A stretch of 64,000 bases of DNA from Bacillus sp. MUM 116 (GCF_001866655.1 NZ_MLYR01000019.1:39322-103321); one strand, 5' to 3'; shown: positions 53,940 through 62,254, counted from the first letter of the stretch. Program-made: numbers and translations. Notes: a model not told the origin generated them from the letters alone.

Positions 53940-53984
53940 TAATCGGAAAGTATAAACTTTTTGAAAGTTTATACTTTCCGATTA
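53940..53984. repeat. Perfect 21-bp-stem hairpin
   Basis: AATCGGAAAGTATAAACTTT (53941-53960), loop TTG, AAAGTTTATACTTTCCGATT (53964-53983), plus a closing T-A pair. Every base pairs. It lies 14 bases after the bioY stop and lacks a proper T-run of its own. Confidence 0.85.
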
Positions 53985-53996
53985 GCAAAAAACGCG

Positions 53997-54023
53997 GAGA
54001 CACTATAACGGTGTCTCTTTTTT
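53997..54023 (+). terminator. Terminator between bioY and yhfT
   Basis: GAGACAC (53997-54003) pairs with GTGTCTC (54011-54017), followed by TTTTTT. It should make part of the transcripts end after bioY. Confidence 0.8.
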
Positions 54024-54028
54024 CTATC

Positions 54029-54077
54029 ATTCGACAAATTTCGAGCAACGCCTGTCACCACATGAAATTTGTCGAAT
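54029..54077. repeat. Palindromic element with CCTGTCACC core, copy 5
   Basis: ATTCGACAAATTTC (54029-54042) and GAAATTTGTCGAAT (54064-54077) are perfect 14-base inverted arms around a loop containing CGCCTGTCACCAC. The loop and the ACAAATT/AATTTGT arms echo the repeat family at 43.3, 46.5 and 50.0 kb. Confidence 0.65.
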
Positions 54078-54099
54078 CCATCCAGAAAGGAGAATCAAG

Positions 54100-55563
54100 A
54101 TGGGATTAATAACCGACCAGTATGCTATTCATGCAATGAAGTTTCCAATGAAGTCTGCGATTCAAACAGTAGATGAGAGGATTGATTATCAGGAGTGGTA
54201 TGAACGGGTAAGTCAGACGGCGAATTGGTTTGGGTCTTTCCACTCTGCCAATAAAACAGTTGCGATTTTGCTGCCGAATGGGGTTCCTTTTCTGCAGCTT
54301 TTTACAGGGGCCGCGGCTGCCGGGTGGACGGCGGTTCCGTTTGATGTTAAGTGGACCGAATCGGAGATGGAAAAACGGCTCGAACTTTCCAAGGCTTCAA
54401 TTGTAATATCCACTAAAAACAGGAGCGAATCTATAAGGAATACCCCTGTCTCCACTAAGGTTTTGATTTGGGAAGAATGTCTAGAGGAAATTCAGCAGCA
54501 ACCCACCAAGAAAACCATTGAACCTGACGGAGAACTCCCCTTTTATATGGGATTTACTTCCGGTACAACAGGCAATCCGAAAGCATTTATTCGCTCTCAT
54601 AACTCGTGGGTGGAAAGCTTTGCCTGCAATCATATTGATTTCCAGATGGATGAAAAGGACCACGTATTGATACCCGGGGCTCTAATTCATTCCCACTTCC
54701 TTTACGGAGCAATCAGTACGTTATATCTGGGAGGAACGGTATATTTACTTGAAAAATACATTCCTTCGCAGGCATTAGCCTGGATTGACGTAAAGCCGAT
54801 TACCGTCATTTATCTGGTACCGACGATGATTTCTTCCTTATTTAAAACAGGGCAATCAATCGAAAGACCGATAAAAATTCTTTCCTCCGGAGCAAAATGG
54901 GAAGAGCATTCCAAGCAGCAGGTACGCAGCCTGTTGCCGAACCTCACTTTGTATGAGTTTTACGGGGCAAGTGAGCTTAGCTTTGTAACGGTATTAACCG
55001 ATCAAGAAATGGAGCGAAAACCAGGTTCTGTCGGCAGACCATGCCATAATGTAAAAGTTGAAATTCGCCTGCAGGATTCTAAGCTTGCAAAGCCGAAAGA
55101 AACAGGAAAGATTTATGTAAAAAGTAAAATGATTTTCAGCGGTTACCTCGAACCTGACCAAAACACTGTTCAAACAGAAAAAGAGTGGATGACCGTTCAT
55201 GACATGGGCTATTTGGACGAGGAAGGCTACTTGTATATTGCCGGCCGGGAGAAAAACATGATTCTCTACGGAGGCATCAATATTTTTCCGGAAGAGATTG
55301 AAAAAGTGTTATCCTTGCATCATGAAGTAGAGGAAGTTGTGGTGGTTGGAGTAAATGACCCGTACTGGGGGCAAATTGTAACGGCAGCAGTGAAAGGTTC
55401 CGCCACAAAATTGGAGCTGCAAAGATTGTGCAAGGAAAAGCTGGCTTCTTTTAAAATCCCGCGTAAATGGGTTTTTATCGACGAAATGCCCTATACAAGC
55501 GGTGGGAAAATTGCCCGCAAACAGGTAATAGATTTAATCGAAAGCAAGGTGAACAGCCATTAA
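54100..55563 (+). CDS. yhfT: Acyl-CoA synthetase (AMP-forming), YhfT type
   Basis: 487 aa ANL-family enzyme. AMP-binding motif YMGFTSGTTGNPKAF, the YGASELSF segment, MTVHDMGYLDEEGYLYIAGREKNMILYGGINIFPEEIE and the C-terminal catalytic Lys in YTSGGKIARKQV are all present. AGAAAGGAGAATC precedes the ATG. Position between bioY and a thiolase gene matches B. subtilis yhfT. It may activate a fatty or dicarboxylic acid related to biotin precursor supply; the substrate is unproven. Confidence 0.9.
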   Translation: MGLITDQYAIHAMKFPMKSAIQTVDERIDYQEWYERVSQTANWFGSFHSANKTVAILLPNGVPFLQLFTGAAAAGWTAVPFDVKWTESEMEKRLELSKASIVISTKNRSESIRNTPVSTKVLIWEECLEEIQQQPTKKTIEPDGELPFYMGFTSGTTGNPKAFIRSHNSWVESFACNHIDFQMDEKDHVLIPGALIHSHFLYGAISTLYLGGTVYLLEKYIPSQALAWIDVKPITVIYLVPTMISSLFKTGQSIERPIKILSSGAKWEEHSKQQVRSLLPNLTLYEFYGASELSFVTVLTDQEMERKPGSVGRPCHNVKVEIRLQDSKLAKPKETGKIYVKSKMIFSGYLEPDQNTVQTEKEWMTVHDMGYLDEEGYLYIAGREKNMILYGGINIFPEEIEKVLSLHHEVEEVVVVGVNDPYWGQIVTAAVKGSATKLELQRLCKEKLASFKIPRKWVFIDEMPYTSGGKIARKQVIDLIESKVNSH

Positions 55564-56653
55564 AAAAGCAGTCATTGTAAAAGCAAAACGGACCCCAATC
55601 GGAAAACAAAAGGGAATATTTCAATCCCTACAGCCCCATGAATTGGCTGCTCCCTTACTTCAACACCTGACAAGCGGAATCGAGAAACAAATAGACGATT
55701 GTCTTTTAGGAAATGTGACAGGTCCCGGTGGAAATGTGGCCCGGCTCTCGGTCTTAACAGCTGGACTTCCATTGCAGATCCCGGGGGTAACTATTGACCG
55801 TCAATGCAGTGCCGGTTTAGACGCGATTCGCATGGCCTGCTATTTTGTCCAGGGCGGTGCAGGTCACTGTTATATTGCCGGCGGTGTCGAAAGTCCGAGC
55901 ACCTCGCCTTTTCCTAAAAGAGCCCGCTTCTCTCCCGAGCATATCGGAGACCCGGATATGGGAGTTGCAGCTGAAAATGTGGCACAAAAATTTGCAATTA
56001 CCAGAGAATCACAGGATGAATACGCATTATTAAGCTATCATCGAAGCTGGAATGCATTTAAAAACGGGCTTTTTACGAAAGAAATGATCGAAATTGAGCT
56101 GCATGACGAGGACGAAGAATTCAGCAAGGAACGAAACATGAATATGTTGCTCAAACGAACAAAACCAATTTTTGCAAAAAACGGAACTGTGACCGCTGCA
56201 AACAGCTGCGGGATTCATGACGGTGCAGCAGCGGTAGTCGTAATGGAGGAAGAGACTGCACGCCAACTAGGTTACAAGCCCGTTCTCCGTTTCGTAGACA
56301 GCCATGTGTCAGGGATTCATCCTCACTATCCCGGAGCAGCACCCATTCCCGCCATCCAAACCTTACTAAAAAGAAACGGGCTGACAATTGAAGAAATTGA
56401 CCTTTTTGAAATCAATGAGGCCTTTGCTTCAAAAATAGTTGCTTGTGCAAAGGAACTTTCCATTCCTTACGAAAAACTTAATGTTTCCGGCGGTGCCCTA
56501 ACCATCGGTCATCCGTACGGAGCATCAGGTGCCATTTTGGTCACCAGGTTGTTCTATGAGGTACAGCGCCGGAAGGATGTCCGATTCGTTATAACTGCCA
56601 TAGGCAGCGGCGGCGGTGTCGGAGTTGCGGTATTATTTGAAGTTGTTTATTAG
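55559..56653 (+). CDS. yhfS: Thiolase (acetyl-CoA acetyltransferase family), YhfS type, probable AUU start
   Basis: 364 aa if started at ATT 55559, giving KKAVIVKAKRTPIGKQKG directly after the initiator, the exact family N-terminus. No ATG, GTG or TTG occurs between the in-frame TGA at 55550 and TTG 55643, which would remove conserved sequence. AAGGTG lies seven bases upstream of the ATT, and the gene overlaps the yhfT stop. Active-site Cys is in DRQCSAGLDAI; the INEAFAS and GGALTIGHPYGASGA motifs are present. The usual second Cys (CxGGGxG) is replaced: the site reads IGSGGGVG. Confidence 0.85.
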   Translation: MKKAVIVKAKRTPIGKQKGIFQSLQPHELAAPLLQHLTSGIEKQIDDCLLGNVTGPGGNVARLSVLTAGLPLQIPGVTIDRQCSAGLDAIRMACYFVQGGAGHCYIAGGVESPSTSPFPKRARFSPEHIGDPDMGVAAENVAQKFAITRESQDEYALLSYHRSWNAFKNGLFTKEMIEIELHDEDEEFSKERNMNMLLKRTKPIFAKNGTVTAANSCGIHDGAAAVVVMEEETARQLGYKPVLRFVDSHVSGIHPHYPGAAPIPAIQTLLKRNGLTIEEIDLFEINEAFASKIVACAKELSIPYEKLNVSGGALTIGHPYGASGAILVTRLFYEVQRRKDVRFVITAIGSGGGVGVAVLFEVVY

Positions 56654-56819
56654 AAAAGCGCAAGCACCTTGTTCAGCCTCAGGCATAGTGCTGGAGGTCC
56701 TTGCGGTGAAGTCGTTCTTTGACTTCATCGACAGGACCGAAGCAACCTAGGAAAAAAGCAGTTCATTTTTCCCCTCGAGGGGCAGGACGCTTTCGCTGGA
56801 CAATTCTCAAATACGAAAT
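56653..56819 (+). repeat. Dispersed ~165-bp repeat, copy 2 (after yhfS)
   Basis: Starts GAAAAGCGCAAGCACC at the last base of the yhfS stop and ends GCTGGACAATTCTCAAATACG, matching both ends of the copy after leuB (16633-16797). The middle differs strongly and holds its own inverted segments (GAAGTCGTT... TTTGACTTC). Confidence 0.7.
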
Positions 56820-56833
56820 TTTCTTTCTTATCT

Positions 56834-56872
56834 ACGCAAAGAGTCAGGCGGTTTGCCTGGCTTATTTTGCGT
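56834..56872 (+). terminator. Two-level hairpin, likely terminator of the bioY operon
   Basis: AGTCAGGC (56842-56849) pairs with GCCTGGCT (56855-56862), and the outer ACGCAAA (56834-56840) pairs with TTTTGCGT (56865-56872). Confidence 0.65.
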
Positions 56873-56934
56873 TTGGACAAGTGTATAAGATAACGAACAT
56901 TATGGGCAAATTAATGTAAAAAAGGGAAAACTTT

Positions 56935-57408
56935 ATGGTCGGACTCATTATTGCCATTCTTCTATTTAACCTTATTGCCTTTAAAACAAATAAAATTCTT
57001 ACCGGCAATTTAATTGCTCATATATGGATGTTTACTGTGGCTTTACAAACCCTCTTCGATACCATCATTGAATTCAAATTCTATGCTTATTGGTATTTTG
57101 ACAAAGGAGCGGATTGGTTAGGACTGCTTCCCCATATCTTTTTAGTCCCGCCGGTTAATATGATTTTTCTTAATTGGTTTCCTTATACGGCAAATATCTT
57201 TAAAAAAGCAGTTTATATTTTCTTTTTTGTCATCACGATTTTATTATATGAACTGGTAACCCTTCTGCCTGAACCATGGGGATATTTCCACTATGGCTGG
57301 TGGAAACTCTGGCATGCGGCTATTCTGGATCCGATTTTACTGCTTATTCTACTTGGCTATTATAAGTGGGTTCGACATTTGGAAAGGAATGCTTTAGAGA
57401 AAAAATAA
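56935..57408 (+). CDS. CBO0543-type membrane protein
   Basis: 157 aa, four to five membrane segments. Pattern typical of this family: ALQTLFDTIIEFKFYAYWYFDKGADWLGL, then LVPPVNMIFLNWFP, YELVTLLPEPWGYFHYGWWK and YYKWVRHLE near the end. AAAGGG precedes the ATG. Members occur mostly in spore-formers and have no known function. Confidence 0.8.
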   Translation: MVGLIIAILLFNLIAFKTNKILTGNLIAHIWMFTVALQTLFDTIIEFKFYAYWYFDKGADWLGLLPHIFLVPPVNMIFLNWFPYTANIFKKAVYIFFFVITILLYELVTLLPEPWGYFHYGWWKLWHAAILDPILLLILLGYYKWVRHLERNALEKK

Positions 57409-57411
57409 ATG

Positions 57412-57440
57412 AAAAAGAGCTTGGGCTTCCAAGCTCTTTT
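57412..57440. terminator. Bidirectional terminator
   Basis: AAAAGAGCTTGG (57412-57423) pairs with CCAAGCTCTTTT (57429-57440), between convergent genes. Confidence 0.9.
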
Positions 57441-57453
57441 AAGTTTCATCCTA

Positions 57454-58698
57454 TTACATTTCTTCGGTTCCTTTTAATATGGAAGAAGAACGCTTAAATA
57501 AAGGAACTAAGGCCAGTACTCCAACGATAAATAAAAGGGCTGAGGCTTCATACATGGTGAGAAGTGAAAATGTTTTTTTCAACCACCCGCTCGCGCTCAT
57601 GGAAATCACCATTGTTCCCATAAACATCGGGTTTAAGATTCCATTGACCCGGCCGATAAAGGCAGCCTCCGTGTTTTGCAGAATCATCGTATTGATCCCG
57701 ATGTGAATGCAAGGCATGAATAGTCCGCTAATAAATTGAGCCGTCAGAGTCAGCCACAATTGATCCGATAACCCCATGACGAAGAATCCAATTGCACTTA
57801 TAGACATACCAAGTGCCAGAAGGATCTGCGGCGGTGTTTTTTTCGCAAGACCAATCGTCAGGCCTCCTCCTAAAATCATTCCAATGCCAAAAGCAGCCAT
57901 CAGCCATTGCAGCATTTCTTTTGGTAAACCAAGTCGTTCTGTAATTAAGAAAACTGCAAGCGGCTGTGTAAGCCCCAATCCTAATCCTGCGGCAGCAAAA
58001 CAGCCGCCAAGCAATGTCAGTGCCCGGCTGTTCCAAACATATCGAAATCCGGCTTTCATTTCATTCAAAAGTGTTGTCTTTTCTTGATGTCCCTCGTTAT
58101 CTTTATCAGGAGGAAGCATGAAAAGAATCGCGGCAGAAAGCAGGAATGCAATTCCCATGATGGCGATCGCCATATCGATACCATAATGCTGATAGACAAA
58201 GGTTCCAATTATAGGTCCAAGAATCATAAACAAGGCGAAAACGGTTTGATACATTGACATTCCCATTTGGATCAGTTCTTCTTTGACATGAATTTTGAAT
58301 AACTTCATTCCAGATGGCTGTGAAAATTGTGACAGAATCGATGAAACAAGGGTCGCAAAGAAGATGACCTTCCAGCTTCCAAAAAGAAGGGTTAATAAGA
58401 CTCCAAAAATCGATAATGCGCTGAGAAAATCACACCAAATCATCGTTCGCTTCGGCCTCCAGCGGTCAGCAAAGGTTCCGCCAATAAAAGAAAAAAGAAA
58501 GATAGGAGCAAATTCGGCGACAGAGATGAGTGAAACGGCTACCGGATTCTCGTTCGTTCGCTCGATTACATAGAGCAGGATTGAATAGTTACGTACCCAG
58601 ATTCCAATTTGCAGGAAAAATACTGATAATAGGATGGTACGAACAACCCGGTTGCGGAACAAAGCAGCGATGGTAATGTCTGATTTTGTTTTTTCCAT
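57454..58698 (-). CDS. MFS transporter (MFS_3 type, possible drug/macrolide exporter)
   Basis: 414 aa, 12 membrane segments. FRNRVVRTILLSVFFLQIGIWVRNYSILLYV and the loop GGTFADRWRPKRTMIWCD fit the enterobactin/macrolide exporter-like MFS_3 group. IGRVNGILNPMFMGTMVIS lies in segment 11. ATG 58698 follows TATGGAGG. A substrate cannot be predicted. Confidence 0.85.
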   Translation of the reverse strand: MEKTKSDITIAALFRNRVVRTILLSVFFLQIGIWVRNYSILLYVIERTNENPVAVSLISVAEFAPIFLFSFIGGTFADRWRPKRTMIWCDFLSALSIFGVLLTLLFGSWKVIFFATLVSSILSQFSQPSGMKLFKIHVKEELIQMGMSMYQTVFALFMILGPIIGTFVYQHYGIDMAIAIMGIAFLLSAAILFMLPPDKDNEGHQEKTTLLNEMKAGFRYVWNSRALTLLGGCFAAAGLGLGLTQPLAVFLITERLGLPKEMLQWLMAAFGIGMILGGGLTIGLAKKTPPQILLALGMSISAIGFFVMGLSDQLWLTLTAQFISGLFMPCIHIGINTMILQNTEAAFIGRVNGILNPMFMGTMVISMSASGWLKKTFSLLTMYEASALLFIVGVLALVPLFKRSSSILKGTEEM

Positions 58699-58719
58699 AA
58701 AAATACCTCCATATTCCAA

Positions 58720-58994
58720 ATCTGGACAGGAGGAAAATTATACACAAATGGGCACAGTACACTAACTTATTTGTACTCCCCATCACTTATGTAAAAAAGT
58801 CCGCACTAACCCTATCCAGAAATATTTTCGTTATTTACGAATTTTTCTTCTTGCAATAGGATTAGTAAATCATCGGCTTAATGGTCACCCTTTTCATAAA
58901 TAGTAAGTTAATACTACTAAAATTTAAGCGAATAATCAAGAAAAAATTGTAAGTAAATGGTAAGAATATGTTTCTTAACAAAATGGTATTTATT
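58720..58994. other. Intergenic region with a possible regulator relic
   Basis: No intact gene. On the minus strand around 58818-58900 the frame reads IYEKGDH, a stop, then ADDLLILLQEEKFVNNENIS and a stop, which resembles a broken coding sequence. The rest is AT-rich. Confidence 0.3.
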
Positions 58995-59303
58995 CTATCT
59001 ATATCTTCTGTACCCACCGCAGGTGAGCGATGTTTTCATTTTCATAAATTCATACATGAGGTTTGCGTTTCTTCCTTTTTGTGTATTCGGATTTCTTTTA
59101 TAGCGTAGGCATTCCATGAATTCATAATCACATTGGCAGGGGGATATTCCATATTCGAGGCATTTGTCATGTCTATAGCAGCAGGAATCAACATCATTAA
59201 TCGGTGCACCAGGACCGCTGCAGCCTGGACCACACCATCTGTATTCAGGGAAAATACAGATTGGGAAAAGACTTTTTCGCTTCCTTCCTCCTTGCACCAC
59301 CAT
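58995..59303 (-). CDS. Small phospholipase A2-like (parvovirus VP1-like) protein
   Basis: About 102 aa, ten cysteines. CGPGCSGPGAPINDVDSCCYRHDKCLEYG carries the calcium loop (C-G-P-G-x-x-G) and the catalytic C-C-x-x-H-D-x-C of phospholipase A2 folds; similar short Bacillus proteins are annotated as parvovirus VP1-like. The N-terminus is basic with no clear signal peptide. The start is uncertain (ATG 59303, or TTG 59312 in a G-rich stretch). A spore-coat or secreted lipase role is possible but unproven. Confidence 0.65.
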   Translation of the reverse strand: MVVQGGRKRKSLFPICIFPEYRWCGPGCSGPGAPINDVDSCCYRHDKCLEYGISPCQCDYEFMECLRYKRNPNTQKGRNANLMYEFMKMKTSLTCGGYRRYR

Positions 59304-59477
59304 CACCCCCAAAAATAAAATTATTTACATACTATGAAGAAATTCTTAAAATTGAAATGGCAAATCCCCCATTTTGTACAAATAAAATGAATTGAAATAG
59401 CAGGATTAACCATCATATTTTTCACGAGTATTAGCAAACTAAAAACTGCTGCTCATTATAAAAGGGAGTTGGTTTAG

Positions 59478-59888
59478 TTGAAATGGCATATGAGACTTTT
59501 ATCGATGATTCAAAAAAGAGAAGATAAAAAAATCGCCCTTGCGATTGATACATCCTCAATTGAAGTGCGAACGATCCTAATAAACAATATTGTTAAATTA
59601 TTTGAGACCGTAAAACCAGATACCCTTCTCGTTCAAGCCGATTTCAAAATACGCAGCATTACCTCGGTTAAATCCGACACCATCAAATATCATACACACG
59701 GAAAAGCCTCTTACACAGACGTATTAGAATGGGCTCAAAAGGAAGAGATTGACACCCTATTCTACATAACCGACGTCACTGGTTATATCTATGAAGAAAT
59801 CACAAATGTAGATTTCGAGCTTTACTGGCTTGTACCAGATGAATTTTTACCAAAAGTTCCTTTTGGGAAGGCAATCAAAATTGCATAA
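59478..59888 (+). CDS. Stand-alone VWA-like domain of the DUF2201 type
   Basis: 136 aa. KIALAIDTSSIEV begins a VWA-like fold with the metal-site D-T-S-S; then LLVQADFKIRSITSV, THGKASYTDVLEWAQKEEIDTLFYITDVTGYI and the typical end LVPDEFLPKVPFGKAIKI. In full-length relatives this domain follows a metallopeptidase-like DUF2201 N-terminal part, which is absent here. The start is TTG 59478 behind AAGGGAG. Confidence 0.7.
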   Translation: MKWHMRLLSMIQKREDKKIALAIDTSSIEVRTILINNIVKLFETVKPDTLLVQADFKIRSITSVKSDTIKYHTHGKASYTDVLEWAQKEEIDTLFYITDVTGYIYEEITNVDFELYWLVPDEFLPKVPFGKAIKIA

Positions 59889-59891
59889 AAC

Positions 59892-59924
59892 GACAAAGAA
59901 GGTGCCAGTAGGCACCTTCTTTGT
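59892..59924. terminator. Bidirectional terminator
   Basis: ACAAAGAAGGTGCC (59893-59906) pairs perfectly with GGCACCTTCTTTGT (59911-59924) around AGTA. Confidence 0.92.
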
Positions 59925-59927
59925 AAG

Positions 59928-61175
59928 TTAAGCAACTTGCTCTTCACCAGAATCATCCAGCTTGTGGCCTTCCCATTTTGTAATCACAATAGCAGCCAAG
60001 GAGTTTCCGACCACGTTAACACATGTACGGGCCATATCTAGAATCCGGTCGATTCCAGCAATAAAGGCAAGACCTTCAACTGGGATGCCGACTGTTCCTA
60101 ATGTTGCGAGTAAAACAACAAAGGAAACCCCCGGAACCCCGGCAATACCTTTTGATGTGATCATTAATACCAATACTAAGGTAATTTGATGGCCAATACT
60201 CATATGAATTCCATACATTTGTGCAAGGAACAATGCGGCAATGGCTTGATAAAGCGTCGAGCCATCAAGATTAAATGAATAGCCGGTTGGAATAACAAAG
60301 GAAGTAATCGCTTTTGGACAACCCAACTTCTCCATTTTTTCCATGATTTTTGGTAAAACCGTTTCCGAGCTTGCTGTTGAATAGCCCAATAGCAATTCAT
60401 CTTTCAAATACTTTAAGAATTTAAAGATATTAATTCCAACAAGCTTTGCCACAAGTCCCAACACGACAAGAATAAAGAAAATCATCGCACCGTAAACCAC
60501 AATAACAAGTTTTCCAAGTGGAATTAAAGAACTTAAACCAAATTTAGACACGGTTACTCCAATTAATGCAAAAACACCAAATGGTGCAACCTTCATCACT
60601 TGATTGGTTACGTAAAACATGGCTTCCGCTGTTCCTTTAAAGAAATTCACAATCGGGATACCTTTTTCTCCAATTGCCGCAACTCCAAGTCCAAACATAA
60701 CAGAGAAGAAAATGATTGCGAGCATATCACCATTCGCAAGGGACTGCATGATATTGGTCGGTACAATATTGACAAATGTGTCGACCATAGAATGAGTTTC
60801 GGTTGTTTTCGCTGTTTCGACATACGTATTAATATCCGTTTTCGTTAAGCGGGACATATCCACACCAGTCCCTGGATGGAAGATATTTGCTGCAAAAAGA
60901 CCGACCACAATCGCGATGGTCGTAACGAGTTCAAAATAAAGGAGTGTTTTCCCCCCTAGCTTCCCTAAGGATTTCATATCACCTGTACCAGCAACGCCGA
61001 CAATTAAGCTTGAGACAACAATTGGAATAACAATCATTTTAATTAAACGGATAAATATATTCCCAATTGGCTGCAAATACGTTTCAACATTAGGGTTTCC
61101 ATAAAAAATGGCACCGACAATGATCCCTAATGCTAACCCAATGAAAATCTGCCATGCTAGGCTAATTTTCCTCAT
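59928..61175 (-). CDS. gltT: Proton/sodium-glutamate symporter GltT
   Basis: 415 aa DAACS carrier, eight membrane segments and two hairpins. It resembles B. subtilis GltT closely: YLQPIGNIFIRLIKMIVIPIVVSSLIVGVAG, then the serine-rich STASSETVLPKIMEKMEKLGCPK, SFVIPTGYSFNLDGSTLYQ and AGIDRILDMARTCVNVVGNSLAA, the last holding the substrate Arg/Asp. ATG 61175 follows AAGGGGAGA. Takes up glutamate or aspartate, a fitting companion to the amino-acid ABC importer and nitrogen genes of the window, but it is transcribed alone. Confidence 0.92.
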   Translation of the reverse strand: MRKISLAWQIFIGLALGIIVGAIFYGNPNVETYLQPIGNIFIRLIKMIVIPIVVSSLIVGVAGTGDMKSLGKLGGKTLLYFELVTTIAIVVGLFAANIFHPGTGVDMSRLTKTDINTYVETAKTTETHSMVDTFVNIVPTNIMQSLANGDMLAIIFFSVMFGLGVAAIGEKGIPIVNFFKGTAEAMFYVTNQVMKVAPFGVFALIGVTVSKFGLSSLIPLGKLVIVVYGAMIFFILVVLGLVAKLVGINIFKFLKYLKDELLLGYSTASSETVLPKIMEKMEKLGCPKAITSFVIPTGYSFNLDGSTLYQAIAALFLAQMYGIHMSIGHQITLVLVLMITSKGIAGVPGVSFVVLLATLGTVGIPVEGLAFIAGIDRILDMARTCVNVVGNSLAAIVITKWEGHKLDDSGEEQVA

Positions 61176-61437
61176 CTGTATCTCCCCTTTTCTGTGAAAA
61201 TAAATCAAGCTGTCTTTTTGAAATACAACTCGAGGACAATAAAAATCTGGATAAAAAATATTATTTTAGAATAACGCTTTCATTTATAAGCATAGTTGAA
61301 AAAGTGTTAAATATCAATCAAAAGACACCGAAAGCTGAATTCTAGTTCACCTTTTTTTAAATAAACTTCTGATTTGTAAATATTGTTTTCCATATTTCAA
61401 ATAATATCCTTGAAGTTCGAACGCCAAAATTTATGAA

Positions 61438-61470
61438 AGAAAGAAGCTCAACGATTGAGCTTCTTTTTTC
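61438..61470. terminator. Terminator of the small membrane protein gene
   Basis: AAAGAAGCTCA pairs with TGAGCTTCTTT around ACGAT (61451-61455), with A and T runs on the flanks. Confidence 0.75.
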
Positions 61471-61491
61471 AATATAAACATAAAAATTATC

Positions 61492-61953
61492 CTATGAAAA
61501 ATGTAGGATAATTTTTCTAAGAATGATACCAATGAACACACCGGGAATGACACAAAGAATTGGAAGCCAAACAGGGCCCCATAAAACTCCAAACAGTTTA
61601 AATGTGGAAGAATACATACAACCAACGGTAACAAAGTAAGCTGAAAACACAAATGGCATGAAAGAAAAGCGATCCTTCCCGCCCCCGGCATCCTTCCATG
61701 CATCCCACATCGCAAAAAAATATAAACATGGATAAAACATAAGCCACTGATAATTGGCTTCATTGATTGCTTCGGCAATTTGCCCATGAAAACTAAGCAT
61801 AATAATTTTATTAAAATTTGCCTGTACATTTATAAGAAATTCTAATAAAACGAATAATAGTCCCTTAAGATATTTGCCATTAAGGAGCTGCCCAAATCCA
61901 GGGAGGGCAATACTCCAAAAAAGCATCTCCACTTTGCGGTCGCATTTTTCCAT
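61492..61953 (-). CDS. Small membrane protein, unknown
   Basis: 153 aa, four membrane segments. SIALPGFGQLLNGKYLKGLLFVLLEFLINV resembles the opening of small TM2/DUF5683-like proteins (a P-G-x-G-Q hairpin), followed by WLMFYPCLYFFAMWDAWKDAGG. The ATG has only a short-spaced GGGAAG upstream. Function unknown. Confidence 0.7.
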   Translation of the reverse strand: MEKCDRKVEMLFWSIALPGFGQLLNGKYLKGLLFVLLEFLINVQANFNKIIMLSFHGQIAEAINEANYQWLMFYPCLYFFAMWDAWKDAGGGKDRFSFMPFVFSAYFVTVGCMYSSTFKLFGVLWGPVWLPILCVIPGVFIGIILRKIILHFS

Positions 61954-62254
61954 TAACTTCCCAACTTTACCATAAACTTTTTAAATCCATTTAATATACT
62001 TCAGAATAATCCCTATTCTCTATTTTGAACCATTTTCCTTATTTTTATTAGAAAATAGACTTATTCAAAAGTACTTTATAAAGGAGAAAGAGTTTTGGAT
62101 CCTGCGGGCAATAATTCCAACTGGAAGGACCACCATTGTCAGGCCCTGTTTTCCCACTAGATTTCATCTCATCTTTTTGATATAGGTATATGCACTTCCA
62201 TTATTTCGACCTATTACATATTTTGTTAGTACCTAAAACAGGAGGTGTAATAGG
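61954..62254. other. Upstream region of the YjcZ genes
   Basis: No convincing gene. A 21-codon frame from TTG 62096 with AAAGGAG upstream reads MDPAGNNSNWKDHHCQAL and stops; it could be a micro-ORF. The promoter for the YjcZ pair should lie near 62180-62245 and would be expected to use a sporulation sigma factor. Confidence 0.3.

Noticed and set aside
62096..62161. Micro-ORF MDPAGNNSNWKDHHCQAL with AAAGGAG upstream
   Set aside because: TTG start, 21 codons, no recognisable motif; kept only as a note.
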